Assembly: GCA_938009905.1 (NCBI GenBank)
Contig: CALLGK010000024.1
Location: 1 to 55,804, forward strand
Direction: 5' to 3'
Length of the DNA: 55,804 nt
Origin: an uncultured Acidimicrobiales bacterium
GTDB taxonomy: Bacteria > Actinomycetota > Acidimicrobiia > Acidimicrobiales > SZUA-35
Each line of letters starts with the position of its first letter. Position 1 is the stretch's first letter. Below, piece by piece: positions 23,013-30,495 of the stretch. Made by a program: the position numbers and the translations under genes. Under the pieces are notes generated by a model that did not search any database, was not told the origin of the DNA, and worked only from the letters and a program-made list of their open reading frames with translations.

Positions 23013-25481
23013 ATGTCTCGACGAACCCGGAAGCTCGGCGCCGCATTTGCTGGCTTGGCTCTGATCGCATCATCCGCCGCATCGGCGGGTGCCCAGGGCG
23101 CTCCGGAAGGCGATCCACCTGGTTTCGCCCGAGCAGAGGCCGCACTCGCTCGTCTTGGCAACCAGTTGCCGGCCGCGGCTCAGGCCTCTGGCATGACGGT
23201 GGCCCAATACCGGTCAGTCGTTCTGAACGATCCGTCGGTCGCTGTCAATCAAGACGGCGAGATTGCGTACTTCGACGAGATCGCGCCCGGCGAAGTCGAT
23301 ACAACGGGCGAGGCCATCAGCGCAGCTCCTCCAACGACGGATGCGGTGTTTCAGCTGAGCAGCCTGCCGGGAGCCGAAAAGACGATCTACCTCGACTTCG
23401 ACGGTCACATCACTGAAGGAACAACCTGGAACGCCTCATACGACGTGGCCACCATCGTTTCGCCACCGTTCGACATCGACGGTGATCCCAACTCGTGGTC
23501 AGCACAAGAGCTCGACATCATTCGCCGCTCATTCATTGCTGTGTCTGAGGACTTCGCCCCGTGGAACGTCAATGTCACCACCATCGATCCTGGCGCTGAT
23601 GCCTTGAGTCGGACCAGCTCGGATGACGTGCGCTGGGGAGCTCGCGTCGTGATCACCGACGACACCTTCGCTAACTGTGGATGTGGCGGTCACGCATTCA
23701 TCGGCTCGTTCGATGACGCCGTCGACGAACCGACATACGTGTACAACTCAAGCTTTGTCGGCGTGTCTGAAGCCATCACACACGAGGTGGGCCACATGCT
23801 CAACCTTTCGCACGATGGCACTGCTGACGCTGGCTACTACACGGGCCACGACGGGCTCGATGGCCACGCCACAACGGGGTGGGCACCCATCATGGGTGCG
23901 GCGTACTACCAGCCGCTCACGCAGTGGAGCCAGCAGGAGTACATCGGAGCGAACAACAACAATGCCGATGCCAACTTTGGCTATGGCCGTGACGACGTTG
24001 GCATCATCTCGTCGCTGAGCAATGGCAACGGGTTCGGTTTGAAGGCTGATGACGTGGGAGACACGGCAAACGCCGCGACGGCTCTCGTCGGCTCGACACC
24101 CTCGGTCGATGGCTTGATCAGCCACCGCGGAGATATCGACGCCTTCTCGTTCACCACCATCGGTGGAGACATCACGATCGACGCTGCCCCGGACTCCAGC
24201 CTGTCTAACCTCGACATCGCTCTGACCCTGCGCAACGCCGACGGCGTCATCGTTGCCGAGTCGAGCCCTTTGAGCACGCTCGCAGCTTCGATCGCCACCA
24301 CCGTGCCAGCGGGTACCTATGTGGTTGAGGTCGACGGAATTGGCGTAGGCAACCCGGCATCGTTTGCCGCTGGATACACCGACTACGGGAGCCTGGGCCG
24401 CTATGTGCTCACTGCCTCAATCGGCGAAACTGCACCTCCTCCCCCACCAGACACCGAGGCTCCGGCCGTCCCCTCTGGCGTGGCCGCTGAGGTTGCAGAC
24501 GGCGTCGTCGTCGTGAACTGGATCGCCAATACAGAGAGCGATCTCGGGACCTACAACATCTACCGCTCAGAAGACGGTGGACCTCGGACCGCAATCGCAG
24601 CCGTTGCCGCTGACAGCAACGTCTTCTCTGACACGCCACCAGCCAGCGGTGACTACACCTATTGGGTGACAGCGGTCGATGTGTCAGGCAACGAGTCCGA
24701 CTTCTCTGCCTCGGTCACCGTTTCGCTTGAAGCGTCGCTCACCAGCGTCGCCGTCTCAGACTTCGCGGTCTACGGCACGGTGCAGGGCAACTACACCAAC
24801 ACGCAGGTTGCCGACGGAGTGAGCCAAGCGATCACGGAAGCCTCCTCGGGCGGCAAACCAAATCGGCGTCACGACCGGCTTGAACATCACTGGGCGATCC
24901 CCGCCACGACTGGTCCACAGACCCTCACCGTCGTTGCCAGGGTCGTCGACGGTGGAGACGCCGACAACGGTGTCAGCGTGCAGTGGTCGACCGATCAAAC
25001 CAACTGGATTCCGCTTGGCACGATTGCTCCCGGTGCGATGACAACGCAGAGCTACTCGATCGGTGCTGCAACCGGCACCGTGTGGGTACGCATTGTCGAC
25101 ACCAACCGCGATGGGCGTCAGCAGTCCTTCGATCGGGTCGAAGTCGACCAGCTTCGCCTTGATGGTTCAGAGGCTGGCCAGGCGACACAGACGCTGTTGT
25201 CATCGTTCACTGTTGGCACCGAGTCGGCTGGCAAGGGAACCCAGCGCGGTACGGCCACCGTCGTCGTACGTGACGATCTGGGCCAGACCGTGCCAGGCGC
25301 AACGGTGTCGGTAACGATCACCGGTTCGTTCAACGAAACGCTGACGGGCACCACAGACAGCAGCGGCGCCGTGAGCTTCACAACCACCGACGCCATCCGT
25401 AAGCCTTCCTTCCAGGTGTGCGTCACCACCATCGACGCAGCGTTGCCGTACAACGGCGGCACGTCCTGCCGTTCGAAGTAA
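23013..25481 (+). CDS. Secreted zinc metalloprotease with fibronectin III and Ig-like C-terminal domains
   Basis: The 822-aa exported protein begins with a signal peptide (about 1-28, ending AGAQG). The metzincin-like zinc site is HEVGHMLNLSH (H257, E258, H261, H267), with Asn where most metzincins have Gly. A Met-turn candidate is PIMGAAYY. A pre-peptidase-like beta domain (about 345-470) and a Pro-rich linker follow, then a fibronectin type III domain (about 485-570) and a C-terminal Ig-like segment. It is transcribed alone, divergent from tRNA-Thr. An extracellular degradative role is likely; the substrate is unknown. Confidence 0.85.
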   Translation: MSRRTRKLGAAFAGLALIASSAASAGAQGAPEGDPPGFARAEAALARLGNQLPAAAQASGMTVAQYRSVVLNDPSVAVNQDGEIAYFDEIAPGEVDTTGEAISAAPPTTDAVFQLSSLPGAEKTIYLDFDGHITEGTTWNASYDVATIVSPPFDIDGDPNSWSAQELDIIRRSFIAVSEDFAPWNVNVTTIDPGADALSRTSSDDVRWGARVVITDDTFANCGCGGHAFIGSFDDAVDEPTYVYNSSFVGVSEAITHEVGHMLNLSHDGTADAGYYTGHDGLDGHATTGWAPIMGAAYYQPLTQWSQQEYIGANNNNADANFGYGRDDVGIISSLSNGNGFGLKADDVGDTANAATALVGSTPSVDGLISHRGDIDAFSFTTIGGDITIDAAPDSSLSNLDIALTLRNADGVIVAESSPLSTLAASIATTVPAGTYVVEVDGIGVGNPASFAAGYTDYGSLGRYVLTASIGETAPPPPPDTEAPAVPSGVAAEVADGVVVVNWIANTESDLGTYNIYRSEDGGPRTAIAAVAADSNVFSDTPPASGDYTYWVTAVDVSGNESDFSASVTVSLEASLTSVAVSDFAVYGTVQGNYTNTQVADGVSQAITEASSGGKPNRRHDRLEHHWAIPATTGPQTLTVVARVVDGGDADNGVSVQWSTDQTNWIPLGTIAPGAMTTQSYSIGAATGTVWVRIVDTNRDGRQQSFDRVEVDQLRLDGSEAGQATQTLLSSFTVGTESAGKGTQRGTATVVVRDDLGQTVPGATVSVTITGSFNETLTGTTDSSGAVSFTTTDAIRKPSFQVCVTTIDAALPYNGGTSCRSK

Positions 25482-25542
25482 TCGACACGGTCGGCCGCAC
25501 GGTCGGGGCCTGCGAACGAACGCCACGATCGGATAACCCAGA

Positions 25543-25594
25543 CACGGGGTGAAGGCACGTCCGCTCAGCGGAGCGGCAGTAACCTCACCCCGTG
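25543..25594 (+). promoter_or_regulatory. Inverted repeat covering the GNAT start codon
   Basis: CACGGGGTGA (25543-25552) and TCACCCCGTG (25585-25594) are perfect 10-bp arms; the 3' arm holds the GTG start at 25592. A nested CCGCT/AGCGG hairpin (25561-25571) sits in the loop. It could sequester the start codon, or act as the terminator of the upstream protease gene. Confidence 0.5.
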
Positions 25595-26080
25595 CAGGTT
25601 CGTACGGCGACCGTGGATGATGCGCCAGCCATCCTCGAGATCTACAACCGCGAAGTGCTCGAGTCGACCGCCACGTTTGACCTTGTGCCTCGCACCCTCG
25701 AGGACCAAGTCGCCTACATCCGCGACCGCTCGGGCGGCTTAGCCGTGATTGCGGTCGAGGACGATGACGGCATTGTGGTCGGCTTCGGCAGCCTCAGCTT
25801 TTACCGCGATCGCCCGGCCTACCGAACCACCGTTGAAAACTCGGTGTACGTGCACGTCGACCATCGACGCAAGGGCGTTGGCGATCTGATCCTGGAGGCG
25901 CTCATCGAACGGGCCCTCAACCACGGGTTCCACTCGGTGATGGCGCGCATCGCAGAAGCTCAAGAGGCAAGCGTCGCCCTGCACCAGCGACACGGCTTCG
26001 AACTCATCGGCATCGAGCGAGAAGTAGGCCGCAAGTTCAACCAGTGGCGCGACTGCGCCCTCATGCAACGCCTCCTCTAA
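25592..26080 (+). CDS. GNAT-family N-acetyltransferase, phosphinothricin acetyltransferase-like
   Basis: The 162 aa have the GNAT fold: IRTATVDDAPAILEIYN-type start, a YVHVDHRRKGVGDLILEALIERA acetyl-CoA loop around 90-112 with the RRKGVG P-loop, and the C-terminal LHQRHGFELIGIERE strand-helix. The pattern resembles PAT/BAR and YncA-type amino-group acetyltransferases. The substrate cannot be told from sequence. It starts at GTG inside an inverted repeat, and a pair of palindromic repeats lies just after the stop. Confidence 0.85.
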   Translation: MQVRTATVDDAPAILEIYNREVLESTATFDLVPRTLEDQVAYIRDRSGGLAVIAVEDDDGIVVGFGSLSFYRDRPAYRTTVENSVYVHVDHRRKGVGDLILEALIERALNHGFHSVMARIAEAQEASVALHQRHGFELIGIEREVGRKFNQWRDCALMQRLL

Positions 26081-26085
26081 CCCGG

Positions 26086-26193
26086 GATTGGTGTGCCCAG
26101 GTGACCACTTACGACGCTCTCAGCACACCAATCGAGATTCGGGCCGATTGGTGTGCCCAGGTGACCAGTTGCGACCGTCTCAGCACACCAATC
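26086..26193. repeat. Tandem pair of 48-bp palindromic (REP-like) units, 60-bp period
   Basis: Units at 26086-26133 and 26146-26193 differ at only four positions. Each is bounded by GATTGGTGTGC and its exact complement GCACACCAATC, so each can fold into an 11-bp stem with a 26-nt loop. The mismatches all lie in the loop. They sit between the convergent GNAT and tRNA-Tyr genes. No further copy was noticed in the window. Confidence 0.85.
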
Positions 26194-26230
26194 GCTCAGA
26201 ACGCGCCGAGAACGAGTGGGGTGGACGCGC

Positions 26231-26275
26231 AAGTTCGCCCCGCAGGGGCGAACTTGAACGAACCTGAAGGGTTCG
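26231..26275 (-). terminator. Two hairpins directly downstream of tRNA-Tyr
   Basis: On the minus strand, a CGAACC/GGTTCG hairpin (26259-26275) lies 3 nt past the tRNA 3' end. It is followed by a perfect 11-bp stem AAGTTCGCCCC/GGGGCGAACTT with a 3-nt loop (26231-26255). No U-run follows. They are probably processing or termination structures for the tRNA transcript. Confidence 0.55.
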
Positions 26276-26277
26276 CG

Positions 26278-26359
26278 TGGGCCGGGTAGGATTTGAACCT
26301 ACGTAGGCGATGCCGGCGGATTTACAGTCCGCTCCCTTTGGCCACTCGGGCACCGACCC
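26278..26359 (-). tRNA. tRNA-Tyr (GTA)
   Basis: An 82-nt class II tRNA with acceptor GGGTCGG/CCGGCCC, anticodon stem GCGGA/TCCGC around loop CTGTAAA (anticodon GTA), a long variable arm and T-arm GTAGGTTCAAATCCTAC is intact. Discriminator A; CCA is not encoded. It completes the Tyr-Thr-tuf order seen in many bacteria, here stretched by the protease and GNAT genes. Confidence 0.96.
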
Positions 26360-26397
26360 AGGAGCCAAGGAGCATATCGGTGCGGTACCGTCGCGAC

Positions 26398-26892
26398 ATG
26401 CCGAGTTTTGACGTTGTTTCCGAGATCGACATGCAAGAAGTTCGCAACGCGGTTGACCAAGCAGCCCGTGAAGTAGCGAACCGATTCGACTTCAAAGACA
26501 CCAACTCCGCCGTCGACCTTGATGACAAGGGCATGACCATCACGCTCGAGTCGGCCAGCGCCGATCGTTTGTCTGCCCTCAAGCAGGTCCTCGAAGAGAA
26601 GATGGTGAAGCGGAAAGTGTCGCTGAAAGCCATCGACTTTGGCGATGTTGAAGATGCTGCTGGAGGCCGTGCCCGCCAGGTCGTCGAGCTCAAGGCTGGC
26701 ATCTCGTCTGAGATGGCCAAAAAGATCAACTCGCACATCAAGGACCTCAAAATGAAGGGCATTCAGAGTTCGACTCAGGGTGACCAGGTGCGGGTCAACG
26801 GTAAAAAGCGAGATGCGCTTCAGGACGTTATTGCTGCGCTCAAAGAAGCAGATCTGGATTTGCCCTTGCAGTTCCAGAACTTTCGCGACTGA
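26398..26892 (+). CDS. yajQ: YajQ family nucleotide-binding protein
   Basis: The 164 aa match YajQ throughout: MPSFDVVSEIDMQEVRNAV at the start, SLKAIDFGDVEDA, LKAGISSEMAKKINSHIKD and VNGKKRDALQDVIAALK. Two ferredoxin-like repeats bind nucleotides or nucleic acid; some homologues bind cyclic di-GMP, which fits the GGDEF-EAL protein at 51539 but is no proof of a link. The start at 26398 is fixed by the conserved MPSFD. It is divergent from tRNA-Tyr. Confidence 0.97.
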   Translation: MPSFDVVSEIDMQEVRNAVDQAAREVANRFDFKDTNSAVDLDDKGMTITLESASADRLSALKQVLEEKMVKRKVSLKAIDFGDVEDAAGGRARQVVELKAGISSEMAKKINSHIKDLKMKGIQSSTQGDQVRVNGKKRDALQDVIAALKEADLDLPLQFQNFRD

Positions 26893-26937
26893 ACTCAGTT
26901 ATGGGCAGGCACGACTTCGAGGAGGGGTTGACGCGTC

Positions 26938-28752
26938 GTGACGTATTCCCTCGGGGTTGATCTCGGGACCACATTCACCGCAGCAGCGATCTGCGAACCA
27001 GGCGGACGACCGTCGATGGTGTCGCTTGGCGCGAGCGGATATGCGATCCCGTCTGTGCTCTTCCTTCGAGATGACCGCACCTTCCTCGTTGGCGAAGGTG
27101 CCGAGATGCGAGCCACCGCCGACCCCACCAGGGTGGCCAGACACTTCAAGCGTCAGCTCGGCGATTCAGGCTCACGGTTTCTGGCTGGTACGCCGTACTC
27201 GCCGCAAACGCTGACGGCCCGACTTCTCACGCACGTGCTCGACACCGTCATCGACCGTCAGGGTTCAGAGCCCAGCACGGTCGTGCTCACTCACCCTGCG
27301 AACTGGGGCCCGTATCGGCGCGAGGTACTCGAGCAGGCAGCCGCGATGGCCGGGGTCACCGGGCGCATCCAGATGGTCTCTGAGCCCGAGGCCGCGGCAA
27401 GTCACTACGCCATGTCAGAGCGCATCGACACAGATGAACTGATCGGTGTCTACGACTTGGGAGGCGGCACGTTCGACGCCGTCATCATGCGTCGAACCGC
27501 AGACGGGTTCGAGGTTGTTGGACAACCCCAGGGGGTTGAACGACTGGGCGGCGTCGACTTCGACGATGTCATCTGGGCCTTCGTTGCCGAGGCCGCAGAC
27601 CTCGACGCCAACGAAATGGCAAACACAGACGACGAGGCCGTGTTGGCTGCTGGCCATGCCTTGCGCACCAACTGTGTCTCGGCCAAACGGCTGCTCTCTG
27701 CCGACACGAGCGCCGACATCAGAGTTGCACTGCCGACGCTGAACCGAACCGTTCGCCTCAACCGTAAGGAATTCGAGAACCGGATCAGGCCCCGTTTGCT
27801 CGAGACGATCACCGCGCTCGAGGCAGCCATGGTGAGCGGCAACGTCGAGGCAGCCGACCTCAGTCGGATCTTGCTCGTCGGTGGTTCAAGCCGAATCCCC
27901 ATCGTGAATCAGCTGCTGGCGCAGCACTTCGGTCGACCCATCGCGGTTGACAGCGATCCGAAAAACACTGTGGCGCTCGGCGCCGCGTTGCGGGGCGTGC
28001 TCGATCAAGACCTCGGCAACACTGGTCTCACCAACACAGCTCTCGACGACCCACCAGCCCCGGCAACACCGCCAACACCCACACAGGGCGCTCGCCAGCC
28101 AGCATTTGCACCGACGCCCCAGCGCGAGAAACCGGCCGCCGCGAAGACCCCACCGACGCCACCGTCTCCGCAGACCACTCCCCCCGTGCCAACACCAACG
28201 GCGGCACCTCCACCCTCGCCCCCGGTGCCAGAACCCGAGCCGATTCGTTCATCGGTGCTGCCCGACATCGACCTGTCGTCGATCCCGACACCGCCAGAAG
28301 GCGTCGGCCCGCTGATCGACCTCACCGACACACCACCAACACCGTCGGTTCCTCAGCGTCTTGTTGGCGGAGCACCTCAGGCCTTCGCCGCACCACCAAC
28401 GAAGGCCCCCGACCCCATCGCCCCGCAACGGCCAACGGCCCCCGCGCCGGCCGCAGATCCACACGTTGCGGCGACACCGCCCACTCCCCCGGCCACAGCG
28501 CCTCGGAACCCCGAACCCACCACGCCCATCGAGTCCAAACCGCCAAGCGAGCTCGACTCGCTCCAGGCAGAGTCTCGCCACCGGGTCTCGATGCCGACGG
28601 GCCCGCGCAAAGAGAATCCGTATCAGCCCGTTGACCCGAAGCAGGTTGGCGACCTCACCTCAACAGGTGGACCAAGTCCGACGCTGATCGCCGTCTCCGT
28701 CCTCTTGGTGATCGTGATCGTGGCGGCCGTGGCGTACCGACTTCTCGCCTAG
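26938..28752 (+). CDS. Hsp70-like ATPase with Pro-rich linker and C-terminal membrane anchor
   Basis: Residues 1 to about 355 form an Hsp70 nucleotide-binding domain (LGVDLGTTFTAAAI, VYDLGGGTFDAVIM, ILLVGGSSRIPIV). No substrate-binding or lid domain follows. Instead there are about 215 residues of Pro/Ala/Thr-rich linker and one C-terminal membrane helix (LIAVSVLLVIVIVAAVAYRL) ending in RLLA. The architecture recalls actinobacterial membrane-anchored DnaK-like proteins. It starts at a GTG 45 nt after yajQ on the same strand. A chaperone role is doubtful without the peptide-binding part. Confidence 0.85.
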   Translation: MTYSLGVDLGTTFTAAAICEPGGRPSMVSLGASGYAIPSVLFLRDDRTFLVGEGAEMRATADPTRVARHFKRQLGDSGSRFLAGTPYSPQTLTARLLTHVLDTVIDRQGSEPSTVVLTHPANWGPYRREVLEQAAAMAGVTGRIQMVSEPEAAASHYAMSERIDTDELIGVYDLGGGTFDAVIMRRTADGFEVVGQPQGVERLGGVDFDDVIWAFVAEAADLDANEMANTDDEAVLAAGHALRTNCVSAKRLLSADTSADIRVALPTLNRTVRLNRKEFENRIRPRLLETITALEAAMVSGNVEAADLSRILLVGGSSRIPIVNQLLAQHFGRPIAVDSDPKNTVALGAALRGVLDQDLGNTGLTNTALDDPPAPATPPTPTQGARQPAFAPTPQREKPAAAKTPPTPPSPQTTPPVPTPTAAPPPSPPVPEPEPIRSSVLPDIDLSSIPTPPEGVGPLIDLTDTPPTPSVPQRLVGGAPQAFAAPPTKAPDPIAPQRPTAPAPAADPHVAATPPTPPATAPRNPEPTTPIESKPPSELDSLQAESRHRVSMPTGPRKENPYQPVDPKQVGDLTSTGGPSPTLIAVSVLLVIVIVAAVAYRLLA

Positions 28753-28795
28753 CGCCACAGCAACGTCGGCGCTCCGACAAAGCGCACGCTCCGAG

Positions 28796-28842
28796 AAGAC
28801 CTTGGCCCAGGAAGACCTTGGCCCAAAAAGACCTTGTGGGCC
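28796..28842. repeat. Three tandem copies of a 16-bp unit in the Hsp70-deaminase gap
   Basis: Units beginning AAGACCTTG at 28796, 28812 and 28828 follow each other; the first two differ at the last two positions and the third diverges after AAGACCTTG. GGCCCA (28820-28825) can pair with TGGGCC (28837-28842). The rest of the 346-nt gap (28753-29098) between convergent genes holds a 6-bp hairpin right after the Hsp70 stop (28751-28773) and no convincing gene. Confidence 0.7.
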
Positions 28843-29098
28843 CGACTGATGCTGACCGAACGAGGTGTCATCGACGCGTGATGCGAAGAAACGTGGAAGT
28901 CCGCCCGCCAGGGACAGAATTCGGTTGGCATCAGCCGGACCCAGATCTTCCCTCCGGTTCCCGCTGCGATGCCTCGTGAGAAGCACCGTGTTGCTTCGCA
29001 GTATCGGACGGATCGGCCAGAACGTGATCGGGGACACCCCTAGTCGCATCCCCTATCGGGCCCAGTGGATTTGATCAGCCGACTGGGCGGCGCATCTT

Positions 29099-30493
29099 CT
29101 AGGGCTGGAAGCGCGCCGCAATCTCCGCGTGACGACGCAGCTTTTCATCAAGCGTCTTGGCCACCAGCGCACCGTTCTCAACCACGGGTCGGCCGTGCAC
29201 AATCGTGTGCCACGCACCGAACGGCCCGCACCGAAGCCATCCCTCGATCGGGTCGTGCACCACGCCAGCGAACGCCGGGCCGTCAAGCTTCCACACCGTG
29301 ATGTCGGCCACGGCACCAACCGACAGCTCGCCAAGCTCACCCGCTCGACCGAGGCACGCGGCACCACCGCGAGTCGCCATCTCAAGCGCGTCGCGGGCTG
29401 TGGTCGAGGCGGCTCCCGTTGCGAGCTTGCCGCTCAGCATGGCCAGGCGCGCTTCTTGCCACATCGACGCGCTATCGGCGGACGACGAACCGTCGCAGCC
29501 GAGCCCAACAGGGCATCCGGCTGCTCGCAACAGCGAGGTACGGGCCACACCGGACGACAGGATCATGTTTGAGCTCGGGCAATGGGCAATGCCGACACCG
29601 GCCGCTCCGAGCGCCAGGATCTCGGCGTCGCTCGGCCGCACCACGTGGGCAGCCCAGCTGCGGTCGGTGAGCCAGCCAACGTCGTCGTAGAGCTCCACGG
29701 GCCGCATCCCAAACTTTGCGAGCGAGTACTCGTCGTCCTCTTCGTTCTCGGCCAGATGGGTGTGCAGCCGCACGTCCAGTCGCTCGGCCAGTTCAGCCGT
29801 TTCACGCATCAACCGAGGCGTCACGCTGAAGGGCGAACACGGTGCCAGGGCGACACGGCACATCGCGCCATGTGAACGGTCGTGCCATCGGTCGACGTGT
29901 CGCTCAGACGCAGCGAGGATCTCTTCTTCGGTGAGCACCGCATTGTCTGGTGGGAGTCCGCCGTCTTTGAACGACAGGCTCATCGAGCCAAACGTTGGGT
30001 GGAAGCGCATGCCTAGTTCGGCGGCAGCACCGATTTCGGCTGCGAGCAAGTCGCCAGCACCGGCGGGGTGGATGTAGTGATGGTCGCTTGAAGTTGTGCA
30101 GCCCGACAGTGCGAGCTCAGCCAGCCCGACCCAAGCGGCGTGGTGCACGGCCTCTTCGTCGAGGGCGTCTGTCCAGAGTGGATAGAGACCTTCGAGCCAG
30201 CCGAACAGCGGGGCGTTGGTCATCGGCGGATACGCCCGGGTGAGGTTTTGGTAGAGGTGGTGATGGGTGTTCACCAGGCCAGGGGTCACCAAGCATCCGT
30301 CGGCCGAAATGCGTCGCCTGGCGCCGGGTTCGCGTTCGGCGGCCGATCCGACTGCCGTGATGAAGCCGTTGTCGACCGCAATCCAGCCGCCCGGGATCTC
30401 TCGTCTCTGATCGTCGACGGTCGCCACAAGCCAGGCGCCATGCACCACAAGGTCGACGACCCCAGAGATTCGGTTGTGAGCGTCGGGAGACAC
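29099..30493 (-). CDS. Amidohydrolase, 8-oxoguanine deaminase/SsnA-like
   Basis: The 464 aa belong to the metal-dependent aminohydrolases (COG0402). Metal ligands appear as NTHHHLYQNL, LHTHLAENEED (His plus the Glu helper) and LGCDGSSSAD with the catalytic Asp. The closest remembered families are 8-oxoguanine deaminase and the related atrazine-type and SsnA hydrolases, which deaminate purine-like rings. It is the last gene of the ABC-transporter operon, 2 nt after the ATPase, so the transported substrate is probably the ring it attacks. The exact substrate is inferred. Confidence 0.85.
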   Translation of the reverse strand: MSPDAHNRISGVVDLVVHGAWLVATVDDQRREIPGGWIAVDNGFITAVGSAAEREPGARRRISADGCLVTPGLVNTHHHLYQNLTRAYPPMTNAPLFGWLEGLYPLWTDALDEEAVHHAAWVGLAELALSGCTTSSDHHYIHPAGAGDLLAAEIGAAAELGMRFHPTFGSMSLSFKDGGLPPDNAVLTEEEILAASERHVDRWHDRSHGAMCRVALAPCSPFSVTPRLMRETAELAERLDVRLHTHLAENEEDDEYSLAKFGMRPVELYDDVGWLTDRSWAAHVVRPSDAEILALGAAGVGIAHCPSSNMILSSGVARTSLLRAAGCPVGLGCDGSSSADSASMWQEARLAMLSGKLATGAASTTARDALEMATRGGAACLGRAGELGELSVGAVADITVWKLDGPAFAGVVHDPIEGWLRCGPFGAWHTIVHGRPVVENGALVAKTLDEKLRRHAEIAARFQP

Positions 30494-30495
30494 GT

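Noticed and set aside
26086-26193. CRISPR-like array
   Set aside because: Only two units, each self-complementary, with a short unrelated spacer; no cas gene nearby.
26278-26359. tRNA-Tyr as an integration site for a mobile island
   Set aside because: No integrase is present and no repeat of the tRNA 3' end was noticed elsewhere in the window.
28660-29049. 129-codon minus-strand ORF in the Hsp70-deaminase gap
   Set aside because: Codon pattern unlike the neighbours, overlap with the end of the Hsp70 gene, no ribosome site and no recognisable protein features.
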